34,548 nt of DNA from an uncultured bacterium (GCA_934644775.1 CAKUDB010000028.1:1-34548); one strand, 5' to 3'. Positions 1-8,296 are shown, numbered from the stretch's first letter. Translations and numbers: made by a program. The notes: generated from the sequence alone by a model not told the origin.

Positions 1-10
1 GTGTTTTGTC

Positions 11-345
11 GCGCAGCATTGTTACACTTGCTGCGCCTTGCTTTTGCAGCTATAGCTGTTCATTTCATAACTGGCGGGCATTTCATAGCGGAAGGCGGGA
101 CTAAGGTACAGGGGTTAAAGTCTCCGTTTCTCTGCCCGCTGGCTGCGTTTACGCCTATAGCAAGCTACAGGCGTATAAGAGCCTTTCGCTTTGCTATAGG
201 CTAAACTACGCTATCAATATTACAGAAACGGAGCCTTTCCTAGTTTGTCGGTTCGTCCAAAGCTCTCGGCCGAGATTGCCGGCGTCTGCTTCGCCTAACG
301 GCTACGCAGCCATACCGGCAACGGGCCAGAGCTAAGGACTACACC
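11..345. repeat. Hairpin-rich non-coding region
   Basis: Positions 1-473 hold no convincing gene. What is visible is a series of inverted repeats. GCGCAGC (11-17) pairs with GCTGCGC (30-36). CTCCGTTTCT (122-131) pairs with AGAAACGGAG (224-233). Nested within that pair, GCCTATAGCA (153-162) pairs with TGCTATAGGC (192-201), and TACGCCT pairs with AGGCGTA (150-175). A second large imperfect stem at about 260-335 brings AGCTCT together with AGAGCT, and TTGCCGG with CCGGCAA. The stretch looks richer in G+C than its surroundings. It could be a MITE-like or intergenic repeat element, or a structured RNA; the sequence alone does not decide. A 67-codon open frame at the left edge has no ribosome binding site or recognisable product and is not called. 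Confidence 0.45.
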
Positions 346-473
346 AAGTTCGTTCGTTTGTGTTCAGCATTTTTTTGTATCTGACACATGTCACTGCAAA
401 ATTAGAAAATTGTCAGTAATACTCCTCCCCTACTCTTGGTATTTGTCTGACCTCTTTATGTTAAGCTGCTTGG

Positions 474-2339
474 TTAGTCAGACATACCTTTACGTAAATG
501 GATCATCAAAGCATTTATGTCTGAAGGGGAAATTCCCGATATTCTTGAGGCCTGTCCTATATTGTAAGGTTTAGTCCTAGTTAACTTCTCTACCGCTTCA
601 GCTGACATCCCAATGACAGAAGCGTAATTCATGTCTGAACTAAGTCTGACATTTTCCAGCTTTGCCATACGATTGACTTCGCGCTGTTGTCTTTCTATAT
701 AGCCTTCATAACGGATAGCCGCTTCAATCTTTTCGCTTAAACGTAATTCGAAAGGCTCTAAACCTTCACATTGACGTATTACTGACAAAGACAGATCCTG
801 GCGGTGTAATAGTTCAGACAAAGCTGGGCCGGGCTCAATCTTGGTGCCAGTAGCTTGACTTAATTTGACAGCCAAGTCTAAATTTAAATGCTTATGTCGC
901 AATCTGACAATCTCTTGTTGTGCCTGACACTTAAATGACAGATACTTCTCCCAGCGCTTGTCACTAATAAGGCCCATCTCTCTAGCTTGAGGTGTCAAAC
1001 GATCGTCGGCGTTGTCTTCGCGCAGGAGCAAACGATATTCGGCCCGGCTCGTGTGCATACGATAGGGTTCTTTAGTACCGCGACAGACCAAGTCATCTAT
1101 AAGCACCCCTATGTAGCCTTGATCTCGTCGCACAATAAAGGGTTCTTGATTATCAAGGTATCTGGCCGCATTGAGGCCGGCTATAAGTCCTTGGGCGGCT
1201 GCTTCCTCATAGCCAGAAGTGCCGTTAATTTGACCGGCTAAATATAAGCCTTTAATATGTCTGACACCTAAAGAGAAGTCTAATTGTGTCGGTAATACGT
1301 AGTCATACTCTACAGCGTAACCGGGCCTAATAATTTCTGCCTTCTCTAAGCCTGGCAAACTATGTACCATAGCGTATTGGACATCTAAAGGCATACTGGT
1401 AGAGACGCCTTGTAGGTAGATCTCTTTAGCGTCTATGCCCTCAGGCTCTAAGAAAACTAAATGGACTTGGCGCTCAGGAAAACGGACGAACTTGTCTTCT
1501 AAGGAAGGACAATAGCGCGGGCCGATACCAGTAATGGCTCCAGAACCATCGTAAAGAGGTGAGCGATCTAGGTTATTCATAACCGCTTGGCGAGTTGCTT
1601 CTGTAGTGCGAGTTATATAGCAATTGACAGTCGGTTTACTGAAATCGGGATCGTCTGACATGTCAGAGAACTTCAGAGGTTCTGACGTACAAGGTAAAAT
1701 GTCAAGACCGTCTAGATTGACAGTGTCACGGTGGAGTCGAGGACAAGTGCCAGTCTTCAAACGGCCCAGTTGTAAGCCCAAATTGCGCAAAGAGTAGCTT
1801 AAGCCAAAAGAGGGAGCTTCGCCGGCCCGTCCTCCAGGTAAGGTAAACTTATCTAAATGGAGAGCGCCAGCTAAGAAAGTACCGGTACATATTATGATAG
1901 CTCCACATTCAAGGTTAAGACCAGAAGCGGTTGTCAGTCCTTTTATAAGGTTATTGTCTGACATAATACTGACAACAGTATCGGCGATTACTGTCACATT
2001 GTCAGCTTCATGGACAGCCTTAACCATACGCTGATTGTAAAGTGGCCTATCAGCTTGAGCTCTTAAAGCCTGAACAGCTTGTCCTTTGCCAGTATTGAGA
2101 CGCCTTATATGGATAAAGACATCATCTATAGCCCGGCCCATCTCTCCGCCCATAGCGTCTATTTCTCTTACTAAATGAGATTTAGCCGGGCCACCTATAG
2201 AAGGGTTACAAGGCATAACACCTATCTTGAGAGGATTGGAAGTAATTACGGCTGTTCGGCAACCTAAACGACTACAAGCTAAAGCCGCTTCAATTCCAGC
2301 ATGGCCACCGCCGATAATAGCTACATCAAATTTCTGCAT
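474..2339 (-). CDS. mnmG: tRNA uridine-5-carboxymethylaminomethyl modification enzyme MnmG (GidA)
   Basis: FAD-dependent subunit of the MnmE-MnmG complex, which installs the (carboxymethyl)aminomethyl group on U34 of tRNAs that read two-codon boxes. The 621 residues match the usual family length. The N-terminus has the dinucleotide-binding glycine motif IGGGHAGIEAA (residues 9-19). It is followed by the conserved PCNPSIGGPAKSHLVREIDA segment near residues 43-62 and by a conserved HTSRAEYRLLLREDNAD block in the C-terminal half. The C-terminal helical domain that contacts MnmE and tRNA ends with GISPSDINALMIHL. The gene lies 42 bp downstream of mnmE and is the last gene of a leftward group. The usual Bacillota followers (rsmG, noc, parA, parB) are not found in the 473 bp that remain. 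The gene is unusually rich in TGTCAG/CTGACA words, including two perfect TGTCWGACA palindromes. Confidence 0.98.
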   Translation of the reverse strand: MQKFDVAIIGGGHAGIEAALACSRLGCRTAVITSNPLKIGVMPCNPSIGGPAKSHLVREIDAMGGEMGRAIDDVFIHIRRLNTGKGQAVQALRAQADRPLYNQRMVKAVHEADNVTVIADTVVSIMSDNNLIKGLTTASGLNLECGAIIICTGTFLAGALHLDKFTLPGGRAGEAPSFGLSYSLRNLGLQLGRLKTGTCPRLHRDTVNLDGLDILPCTSEPLKFSDMSDDPDFSKPTVNCYITRTTEATRQAVMNNLDRSPLYDGSGAITGIGPRYCPSLEDKFVRFPERQVHLVFLEPEGIDAKEIYLQGVSTSMPLDVQYAMVHSLPGLEKAEIIRPGYAVEYDYVLPTQLDFSLGVRHIKGLYLAGQINGTSGYEEAAAQGLIAGLNAARYLDNQEPFIVRRDQGYIGVLIDDLVCRGTKEPYRMHTSRAEYRLLLREDNADDRLTPQAREMGLISDKRWEKYLSFKCQAQQEIVRLRHKHLNLDLAVKLSQATGTKIEPGPALSELLHRQDLSLSVIRQCEGLEPFELRLSEKIEAAIRYEGYIERQQREVNRMAKLENVRLSSDMNYASVIGMSAEAVEKLTRTKPYNIGQASRISGISPSDINALMIHLRKGMSD

Positions 2340-3188
2340 ATAACTAAAAAAATCTCCCTTAGAAAGAGCAAAGGCTAAGCGTTATTTGCCCAGACAGAAT
2401 TTAGAAAAAACTCTATCTAAAATGTCTTCACTGACATCGTCTCCTGTCAGTTCATTTAAGGCTGTCAGACAATTATGCAAATCTAAAAGTAAACAGTCAC
2501 AAGGCAAGTTGGCTTTTATAGCTGAATCCAAATTTAACAGAGCTTCTTTTACTTTTGTCAAAGCTTGGCGCTGACGCTGATTCATGCTTAAAGCCACTTT
2601 TTCTGAGCTTAAAAGTGGACGACATAACTGAGCGAGACTTTCTTTTACCCCTTCTAAGCCATCGGCAAATTTTAGACTTGTCCGACAAATATATCTGAAA
2701 CCGAAAGTCTCAGTGACTTGCTCAGGCGTCAATTTAATGCCACAATCACATTTATTTAAAATGACTAAAACTTTGAAGTCATCACTCTTTTCAAGCTTCT
2801 TAGCCATGTCTGACATAATCTTTTTAAAGTCAGACTCTATGTCAAGGCTACAGTCAAGAACTATGACAGCCACTTGGGCCTTTTCTAAAGCGGCTTGAGT
2901 CTTTTCTATACCTAATCGCTCTACGGGATCTTGGGCTTCATGTAATCCAGCTGTATCTATTAGGTGGAGCATAACTCCCTTAACGTAGACATAATCTTCC
3001 AGCTGATCTCTGGTGGTACCAGGGTAGGGAGTCACTAAAGCTTTATCTTGACCAATAAGGGCGTTCCAAAGTGTCGATTTGCCAGCATTGGGAGGGCCAA
3101 TTAAAACCGTCTCCAATCCTTCAGTTAAAGCCCGTCCTTCATTGGCTCGACAAAGTAAAGAATCGGTAAATTGAAGAAATGTCTGACA
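1258..3188. repeat. Five dispersed TGTCWGACA palindromes inside mnmG and mnmE
   Basis: Perfect copies of the 9-bp palindrome lie at 1258-1266, 1955-1963, 2463-2471, 2807-2815 and 3180-3188. A centre variant, TGTCCGACA, is at 2679-2687. Many 8-of-9 copies surround them, for example at 444-452 and 476-484, near 655, and around 1656. The copies fall in different codon phases: on the mnmG/mnmE coding strand they encode Val-Arg-His, Met-Ser-Asp, Cys-Leu-Thr and Cys-Gln-Thr. The conserved element is therefore the DNA rather than a peptide. Function unknown; see findings. Confidence 0.85.
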
Positions 3189-3776
3189 TTTGTCTTTTAT
3201 TAGTGACACGTCAGAAGCGGCTATTTCGTCACCATAATCGATCTCGGCTTCATATTGGGCTATAAGATCCAGGATGTCACTCCGAAGCTTAGCCAAAGAT
3301 TGGGAAAAAGCTCCTTTTAAATTGTTGGCCGCTAAAATTACGCCACTTTTTGATTTAGCTTCTATTAAGCTTAAAATAGATTCAGCTTCTGCCAAATCTA
3401 ATTTGCCAGCCATAAAAGCTCTATAGGTAAACTCTCCCGGCTGGGCTAAACGAGCTCCGTAATGTAAAGATATATCTACAATTACGCTAGCTAAAACGCT
3501 GCCGCCGTGACAGTGAATTTCGGCCACATCTTCACCAGTATAAGAGTGGGGAGAGGGCATATATACAGCTAAAGCTTTATCTACCGTTTGGCCATCTTGA
3601 TCAACTATTTCACAATAATACATATGCCTAGCTTGCCAAACTTTTAGCTGACCGTCTCTAACGATCATTTTGAGTACCGACAAAGCTTTAGAACCGCTAA
3701 TACGCACAATGGCCACCCCTCCCAAACCTGGAGGAGTGGCCGTTGCTACAATTGTATCTAAAGGTGAATAATTCAC
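2382..3776 (-). CDS. mnmE: tRNA modification GTPase MnmE (TrmE)
   Basis: GTPase partner of MnmG in U34 modification of tRNA. The 464 residues show the full family architecture. An N-terminal folate-binding domain starts MNYSPLDTIVATATPPGLGG and includes the GEFTYRAFMAGKLDLAEAE stretch. A helical domain is split by the G domain, which carries G1 GPPNAGKST, G2 PGTTRD, G3 DTAGLHE and G4 NKCD. The protein ends with the invariant C-terminal C(x)GK motif as CLGK, whose cysteine is conserved in active enzymes. The start is the ATG at 3776, 13 bp after jag, consistent with co-transcription. Three perfect TGTCWGACA copies fall inside the gene. Confidence 0.98.
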   Translation of the reverse strand: MNYSPLDTIVATATPPGLGGVAIVRISGSKALSVLKMIVRDGQLKVWQARHMYYCEIVDQDGQTVDKALAVYMPSPHSYTGEDVAEIHCHGGSVLASVIVDISLHYGARLAQPGEFTYRAFMAGKLDLAEAESILSLIEAKSKSGVILAANNLKGAFSQSLAKLRSDILDLIAQYEAEIDYGDEIAASDVSLIKDKCQTFLQFTDSLLCRANEGRALTEGLETVLIGPPNAGKSTLWNALIGQDKALVTPYPGTTRDQLEDYVYVKGVMLHLIDTAGLHEAQDPVERLGIEKTQAALEKAQVAVIVLDCSLDIESDFKKIMSDMAKKLEKSDDFKVLVILNKCDCGIKLTPEQVTETFGFRYICRTSLKFADGLEGVKESLAQLCRPLLSSEKVALSMNQRQRQALTKVKEALLNLDSAIKANLPCDCLLLDLHNCLTALNELTGDDVSEDILDRVFSKFCLGK

Positions 3777-3789
3777 GAATTGTAAACCT

Positions 3790-4299
3790 TTATCGAATCA
3801 AAGGCTTAATTACCACACAACGCTCGGGCTCTACGCCTTCTGAATAAGTCTCTACAGTAGGATCGCTATGTAAGCAAACATGGATAATACGCCTGTCACA
3901 AGCAGGCATGGGCTCAAGTACGATCTCTTGTCCTTCACGAACGGCAATTAAAGCTTCTTCGTGGGCTTGAGCGCGTAAACTGCATTCACGACGCTCGCGG
4001 TAGCCTTCAATATCTATAATAATCTTATGTTCTACTAAATCTTGGCGAGAATTGATAACGCCGATAAGATATTGCAAAGCTTCCAAAGTCGCTCCGTGGC
4101 GACCGATCAAAACACCTAGACCTTCGCCTTCCACGAAATATCTAGTATGATCGCTGCGCTCTTCCCATTCAATATCTATATCTTCAAACCCCATACGGGT
4201 AACGATTTCATAGAGAATATCGGCAATAGGATCATCGTCTTCATCAAATTCGTCGACAACTTCCAAATTATTTTCTTCGTAATCTTTATCGTATGCCAT
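3790..4299 (-). CDS. jag: KH-R3H RNA-binding protein Jag/KhpB
   Basis: RNA-binding protein of the KhpB (Jag/EloR) family, which in Gram-positives works with KhpA in post-transcriptional control of cell elongation and division. The 169 residues contain a KH domain with the GxxG loop as IGRHG (residues 65-69). A C-terminal R3H domain shows the Arg-x3-His signature at R136 and H140 within DRRIIH. The N-terminal 23 residues are short and very acidic, and the Jag_N domain found in longer homologues is absent. The ATG at 4299 is preceded by a good GGGAGG ribosome binding site. The gene sits between yidC and mnmE, the usual position. Confidence 0.95.
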   Translation of the reverse strand: MAYDKDYEENNLEVVDEFDEDDDPIADILYEIVTRMGFEDIDIEWEERSDHTRYFVEGEGLGVLIGRHGATLEALQYLIGVINSRQDLVEHKIIIDIEGYRERRECSLRAQAHEEALIAVREGQEIVLEPMPACDRRIIHVCLHSDPTVETYSEGVEPERCVVIKPLIR

Positions 4300-4329
4300 C
4301 AGCTAAACCTCCCAAAACAGAACCTTTTT

Positions 4330-5055
4330 CTAATTGCCGCCTTTAACTGATTCTTTGCCTACACCTTCGGCAGCTACTGCAGTTTTTTCAGACAGAGACG
4401 ATCTCATAATGGCCGCTTGCTGAACTATACCTAAAAGTGAGAATACGCTCCAATACATGATCAAAGCGCAAGGCCACCTGTAAGCCCACATCATCCATGA
4501 GAACATAGCCGTCATAATAATGGCCATTTGCTTCTGTTGACCAGCCGCCTGGGCATTAGAGTTAGGGGTAAGTCGCATCGATAGATACATGGTCAGACCA
4601 TAGAAAAGGATCATGGGAAGATCGCGACCGGCTAAACTAGAAGCTAAATAATCGGGGAACAAATTCTGCAAAGATCCCGGATAAATCCACATGAAATAGG
4701 CATTTTCAAAGATACGCTGCTCCATCATAATAGCTCGCCAGATGGCAAAGAGAATGGGCATCTGGATAAGCATAGGAAGACATCCGGCTAAGGGATTTAC
4801 GTTATGCTCGCGCATAAATTCCATTTGCTTCTGCTGCAGCATTTGCTGATCGTCTTTATAGCGCTCTTGTAATTTTTGTAATTCAGGCTGAATCGCTTGC
4901 ATTTCTTTCATAGACTGAAATTGTTGTCTAGTCGGAACGTAAAGAATAAGTCTGACAATAACAGCAAAAATTACAATAGCTAATCCATAAGAGCCTGTTA
5001 CACTCTCAATACCTCGCAGCAAAACAAGCATCAAATTAGCAATGGAATCAATCAT
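4330..5055 (-). CDS. yidC: Membrane protein insertase YidC (Oxa1 family)
   Basis: Integral membrane insertase and foldase that acts alone or with SecYEG to insert small membrane proteins. The 241-residue form is the short Gram-positive type without the large periplasmic domain. The first membrane segment (about residues 22-40) carries the conserved hydrophilic-groove arginine R35 in AVIVRLILYVP. A charged cytoplasmic hairpin rich in Gln, Lys and Glu follows, then NPLAGCLPMLIQMPILFAIW and three more membrane segments. No lipobox is evident at the N-terminus. It lies between yidD and jag in the standard order. It probably inserts some of the small membrane proteins encoded nearby, but that is inference. 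Confidence 0.96.
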   Translation of the reverse strand: MIDSIANLMLVLLRGIESVTGSYGLAIVIFAVIVRLILYVPTRQQFQSMKEMQAIQPELQKLQERYKDDQQMLQQKQMEFMREHNVNPLAGCLPMLIQMPILFAIWRAIMMEQRIFENAYFMWIYPGSLQNLFPDYLASSLAGRDLPMILFYGLTMYLSMRLTPNSNAQAAGQQKQMAIIMTAMFSWMMWAYRWPCALIMYWSVFSLLGIVQQAAIMRSSLSEKTAVAAEGVGKESVKGGN

Positions 5056-5081
5056 CGATTAAATACTCTCGCAGTCGATAT

Positions 5082-5360
5082 CTAGGGAACCGGATCGTAA
5101 CCGCCGCGATTAAAAGGATTACATCTCAATATCCTCCAGGCTCCCATAAGGCCGCCCCGCCAAAATCCATACTTAAGAATGGCCTGGCGCGTATACTCCG
5201 AGCAAGTAGGACGGAACCTACATACAGCGGGAGTGTAACGAGATATACACTGGTATCCCTTTATAAGAAGGTTGGCACCGCGAGCGGCAAGACTTGCTTT
5301 TACGGGCTCGCCGTCTCCGGGACTCTCGGAACTTCCTTGAGAATCCCGGCTCTGCGGCAC
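5082..5360 (-). CDS. yidD: Membrane protein insertion efficiency factor YidD (start uncertain, overlaps rnpA)
   Basis: Small protein thought to assist YidC-dependent insertion. The diagnostic region is complete: LIKGYQCISRY, FRPTCSEYTRQAILKYG, then WRILRCNPFNRGGYDPVP at the C-terminus. The family normally starts only a few residues before the LIKGYQ-like segment, but no ATG, GTG or TTG exists in frame there. The nearest upstream starts lie inside rnpA: GTG at 5360 (used here, 61-bp overlap) and ATG at 5438 (139-bp overlap, which would add a Cys/Ser-rich leader). Neither has a strong ribosome binding site, so coupling to rnpA translation or a non-standard start codon is likely. The gene is certain; its start is not. 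Confidence 0.85.
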   Translation of the reverse strand: MPQSRDSQGSSESPGDGEPVKASLAARGANLLIKGYQCISRYTPAVCRFRPTCSEYTRQAILKYGFWRGGLMGAWRILRCNPFNRGGYDPVP

Positions 5361-5668
5361 AGACTCAGGAATTTCTTCTCCAGCTGAGCAAACTGAACAA
5401 CAGCAGCTCCCTGACGAGCTAAAAGAATCACATCCCATTGAGTATCCAGCTTTCCTTCGTTCAAACGGTAGACTTCCCTAAGGCGCCTTTTTACCCGGTT
5501 GCGCGCCACCGCTTTACCAAACTTTTTACTCACACAAAAAGCAGCTCGCGGCTGGGAAAACTTGCCTTTAGAACGCTTAAGCGCGTAAATAACTACTTCT
5601 GAGGAACTTACAGAACTGCCATGTCGAAAAATACGATCAAAATCTTTCGACCTGGTTAAAGTTATCAT
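5300..5668 (-). CDS. rnpA: Ribonuclease P protein component
   Basis: Protein subunit of RNase P, which matures the 5' ends of tRNAs together with the RNA subunit (not in this window). The 122-residue protein has the hallmark RNR box KAVARNRVKRRLREVYR (residues 52-68), preceded by the conserved AAFCVSKKFGK strand that contacts precursor tRNA. The start ATG at 5668 follows the rpmH stop by 7 bp with AAGGA immediately upstream. The C-terminal about 20 residues (KEVPRVPETASP end) are encoded by DNA shared with the beginning of yidD. The order rpmH-rnpA-yidD-yidC is the standard one. Confidence 0.97.
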   Translation of the reverse strand: MITLTRSKDFDRIFRHGSSVSSSEVVIYALKRSKGKFSQPRAAFCVSKKFGKAVARNRVKRRLREVYRLNEGKLDTQWDVILLARQGAAVVQFAQLEKKFLSLCRRAGILKEVPRVPETASP

Positions 5669-5675
5669 TCCTTAA

Positions 5676-5810
5676 CTAGGCGCAAATACGCTTGCGGCCT
5701 TTGGCACGACGACGGGCCAAAACGTTGCGACCAGAAGAAGAGGCCATTCTAGCAAAGAATCCGTGCTTTACCTTTCTGTATTTGCGGTGGGGCTGAAAAG
5801 TGCGCTTCAT
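5676..5810 (-). CDS. rpmH: Large ribosomal subunit protein bL34
   Basis: A 44-residue, strongly basic ribosomal protein. The translation begins MKRTFQPHRKYRKVKHGFF and ends RRRAKGRKRICA, the family signature throughout. The ATG at 5810 has a GGAGGA ribosome binding site about 8 bp upstream. It is the first gene of the leftward block and is driven by the promoter at 5966-5994. Confidence 0.97.
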   Translation of the reverse strand: MKRTFQPHRKYRKVKHGFFARMASSSGRNVLARRRAKGRKRICA

Positions 5811-5965
5811 TATTTTAATTCCTCCAAAAAAACTCAGAGCCGCTCCAAGCGTCCCTTCTGCCGAATAAACAACGACAATTGCGCCGGCGGCTATTTCAAA
5901 GTGACTCTGCTATATCTTCAAGCCTTCAGAGAACACTAAAAAGACCCTAATACTAGAGCTATAGC

Positions 5966-5994
5966 AGTATAAGGCTCATTTGCAAGTTTGTCAA
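5966..5994 (-). promoter_or_regulatory. Sigma-A-type promoter for rpmH-rnpA
   Basis: Read on the minus strand: a perfect TTGACA -35 (5989-5994), a 17-bp spacer and a TATACT -10 (5966-5971). It lies about 155 bp upstream of the rpmH start and is the only near-consensus promoter I see for the leftward block. Confidence 0.8.
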
Positions 5995-6052
5995 ACAGAT
6001 CTAAACGGCAAAAGTAAGGCTCAAAGGCTCTTTTCACTAACATATACACATG

Positions 6053-6380
6053 TTATCAACAGCCTGTCAATCTAGATAAACCCACTATATGTTAAGATAG
6101 TGAGAGATAGTCAATCCGAAAATACTATTTTTGTGAAAATAGTTATACACAACCTAATTAAAGGCCCTTTTAAGATAAAAGTCATAAGCTAACTGTGTAA
6201 AAAGTTAAGCAAGGCTGTTGATAACTAAACTGTACTTTGACTTAATTTGTTAATAACTTGTTGATAATGTTGATAAATATCTTGTTATAAACAGGTTATT
6301 CTCTATAAAAAAATCCGAAAATAAAGATTTTAGCTTAGTTTTCCACAATTTAATAAGTTAAATTGTGGAAATGTTAATAA
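6053..6380. other. oriC, dnaA-upstream DnaA-box cluster
   Basis: The 778 bp between rpmH and dnaA contain no gene but many DnaA-box-like 9-mers (consensus TTATNCACA). TTATACACA at 6143-6151 is a full match. TTATCAACA-type boxes occur at 6053-6061 and, inverted, at 6216-6224, 6259-6267 and 6268-6276 (the last two abut). Related forms are TGTTAATAA at 6248-6256 and 6372-6380, TTATAAACA at 6285-6293, and TTTTCCACA at 6339-6347. The prevailing variant uses A rather than C at position 6. This corresponds to the upstream half of a two-part origin as in Bacillus subtilis, and probably also gives DnaA autoregulation of dnaA. No clean dnaA promoter is readable. Confidence 0.85.
6341..6370. repeat. Perfect 13-bp inverted repeat in oriC
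   Basis: The arms TTCCACAATTTAA (6341-6353) and TTAAATTGTGGAA (6358-6370) are perfect complements around a 4-bp loop. Each arm carries a CCACA/TGTGG DnaA-box core, so the palindrome presents two opposed near-DnaA boxes. It is not followed by a T-run, so it is unlikely to be a terminator. Confidence 0.8.
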
Positions 6381-6588
6381 AATATCTAAAAAACAGTTTA
6401 TTAAAATCCTTTTTTTCTAAAGGAAGAGAGAAAATAGCTAAGAAAAAAGGAGCCCGCTGTTTGCCTAAAAAGGACGGCTGATTTTTACTACATTTGCAAA
6501 ATAAAAACTCCAACTAAGTAAAATCAATGTTTGCTCGAAAAAAGACAAACATATTTTCTTGGCAGAGTACTTTTTAACGGAGGATAGT

Positions 6589-8058
6589 ATGGCTAATCAA
6601 GCTGTTTCGGCTGAGTGCCTAAGTATTTTATGGCGCGAATTTTTATCCGAAACGGAAAGCCCTTTGAATACCTTCTTAGCGCAATGTTCTCCTAAAGACT
6701 TAAACGGAGATACTTTAACTGTAGTTACTCCCAATAAGTTTATGCGAGACTTTTTAAAAAAGGCAGATCGACTCGAGCGGATCTTAGCTTCATTGAAAGC
6801 TTGTTTTAACAGCGAATCTATAAAGATTGAGTTTGTTATAGGTCAAGTTGACAGCCATGAAAGTTGCAAATCAAACCCTCATAAAGAAAATTTAGAAGAG
6901 AAAAAGGAAGAAACAGCGGAGCTGCCCCCCATAGTAAAAGAAAAAGAGATAAATAAGGAGATAAGCCAAGCTAAATCTGAGCCCAAAGGGGAAGTTCAAG
7001 TTTCAACTCCCCTTAAAAGTAGCAAAACTGCCCAATGGAACAGCAACCTTCAAGAGAATTTGCTCTTTGAGAACTTTGTCACTAGTTCCAACAACAGTAT
7101 TGCCGCAGCCACAGCCAAAGCTGTAGCTCAGTCGCCAGGCGTTATTTATAATCCCTTATTTTTCTACTCTGGCGTAGGTTTAGGAAAGACCCACTTAATT
7201 AACGCTATCGGCAATAGCATAGTAAAGACTAATCCCAATTTAAAGGTGCTCTATACTTCAGCCGAGCAATTTACTAACGAATTTATGGAATCTTTGGCTT
7301 CGGGGACTAACCAACGTTTTCGCGATAAATTTCGCAATGTGGACGTCCTTTTAATAGACGATATTCACTTTATTATCGGAAAACCCGGAACCCAAGAAGA
7401 GTTATTCCAAACTATAGATACTTTAAAACGCTCTAATAGACAGATAGTTATTTCTAGTGACTGTCCCCCTAAACAGATGAATACAGTTATGAGCAGACTG
7501 CGCAGCCGCTTTGAGTGGGGCATGATCGCCGATATTCAACCTCCAGATCTCGATACTAGAGTAGCTATTTTGAGACAAAAAGCAGCCAGTTTAGAAAAAA
7601 ATATCAACGATGCCATTCTAAACTATATAGCTTCCGAATTTGATTCTAATATTCGTGAACTTGAAGGCGCTTTAATACGTGTCATTACCTATTGTAGCAT
7701 TATGAAAAAAGATCTAACTTTAGATAATGCTAAAGAAGCTCTCAAAGAACTTTTAAATCACAATAAAGACAAAAAAGTCGATATTAACGAGATTAAAAAG
7801 GTCGTTTGTGAATATTTCCAAATTTCGGAAAAAGATTTAATAAGTTCTCGACGCGACCAAAGGATAGTTAAACCTAGACAACTGGCCATGTACTTATGTA
7901 AAGAGATGGTACCTGGAGCTAGTTATCCCGAGATAGGAGCTCAATTTGGCGGACGAGATCATACCACAGTTATTCACGCTTATCGAAAAGTGGAAACTAA
8001 TTTAGACGATGAGCTTTATAAAATTCCCCTGAATAATTTGAAGGAAAGATTAAAATAA
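6589..8058 (+). CDS. dnaA: Chromosomal replication initiator protein DnaA
   Basis: AAA+ initiator that binds DnaA boxes and opens the origin. The ATG at 6589 is chosen because CGGAGG lies 7-8 bp upstream; an in-frame TTG 30 bp earlier lacks such a site. The protein has 489 residues. Domain I (LWREFLSETESPLNTFL onward) is followed by a Lys/Glu-rich linker (domain II). Domain III has Walker A GVGLGKTH near residues 195-202, Walker B VLLIDDIHFI and the sensor/arginine-finger region RLRSRFEWGM. Domain IV ends with the DNA-binding signature GGRDHTTVIHAYRK (about 454-467). DnaA boxes flank the gene on both sides, consistent with autoregulation. Confidence 0.98.
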   Translation: MANQAVSAECLSILWREFLSETESPLNTFLAQCSPKDLNGDTLTVVTPNKFMRDFLKKADRLERILASLKACFNSESIKIEFVIGQVDSHESCKSNPHKENLEEKKEETAELPPIVKEKEINKEISQAKSEPKGEVQVSTPLKSSKTAQWNSNLQENLLFENFVTSSNNSIAAATAKAVAQSPGVIYNPLFFYSGVGLGKTHLINAIGNSIVKTNPNLKVLYTSAEQFTNEFMESLASGTNQRFRDKFRNVDVLLIDDIHFIIGKPGTQEELFQTIDTLKRSNRQIVISSDCPPKQMNTVMSRLRSRFEWGMIADIQPPDLDTRVAILRQKAASLEKNINDAILNYIASEFDSNIRELEGALIRVITYCSIMKKDLTLDNAKEALKELLNHNKDKKVDINEIKKVVCEYFQISEKDLISSRRDQRIVKPRQLAMYLCKEMVPGASYPEIGAQFGGRDHTTVIHAYRKVETNLDDELYKIPLNNLKERLK

Positions 8059-8062
8059 CTTT

Positions 8063-8296
8063 TTATCAACACTCTGTTTATAAAAAGTTGATTACTTGTT
8101 TATAAGAGAGTCAGAATAGCTGTGAATTACCTGTTAATATCGACTTGACAACTTTGCATAGCTAAACAAGGCAATATCAATGTCGGAAAAGTTGAAAAAG
8201 TTTAAGTAGTTTTGAATAGCTTTTCAACACAAAAAAAGTGAAAGAAAATGCTATCAAAAAGGGAATTATCGAGGATATTAACATAATTAACAGTCC
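8063..8296. other. oriC, dnaA-dnaN DnaA-box cluster
   Basis: This is most of the 285-bp gap between dnaA and dnaN. DnaA-box-like 9-mers are TTATCAACA at 8063-8071 and inverted TGTTTATAA at 8075-8083 and 8097-8105. Two weaker abutting copies, ATATTAACA (8275-8283) and TAATTAACA (8284-8292), lie immediately before the DnaA-trio run. The arrangement of boxes, short GC-richer spacer, trios and AT-rich block matches the B. subtilis unwinding system. Confidence 0.8.

Noticed and set aside
1..204. Open frame of 67 codons at the left edge (GTG start)
   Set aside because: No ribosome binding site, no recognisable product, and it runs through the hairpin-rich block; codon content looks like structured non-coding DNA.
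250..340. Integron-type attC site (GTTAGGC-like word on the minus strand)
   Set aside because: Only one of the two core sites fits; there is no matching RYYYAAC partner at the other end and no integrase or cassette genes nearby.
6341..6370. oriC inverted repeat as a transcription terminator
   Set aside because: AT-rich stem with no T-run after it, and it contains opposed DnaA-box cores.
6559..6588. TTG start 10 codons upstream in dnaA
   Set aside because: The ATG at 6589 has a strong GGAGG site inside that interval, which would otherwise be coding.
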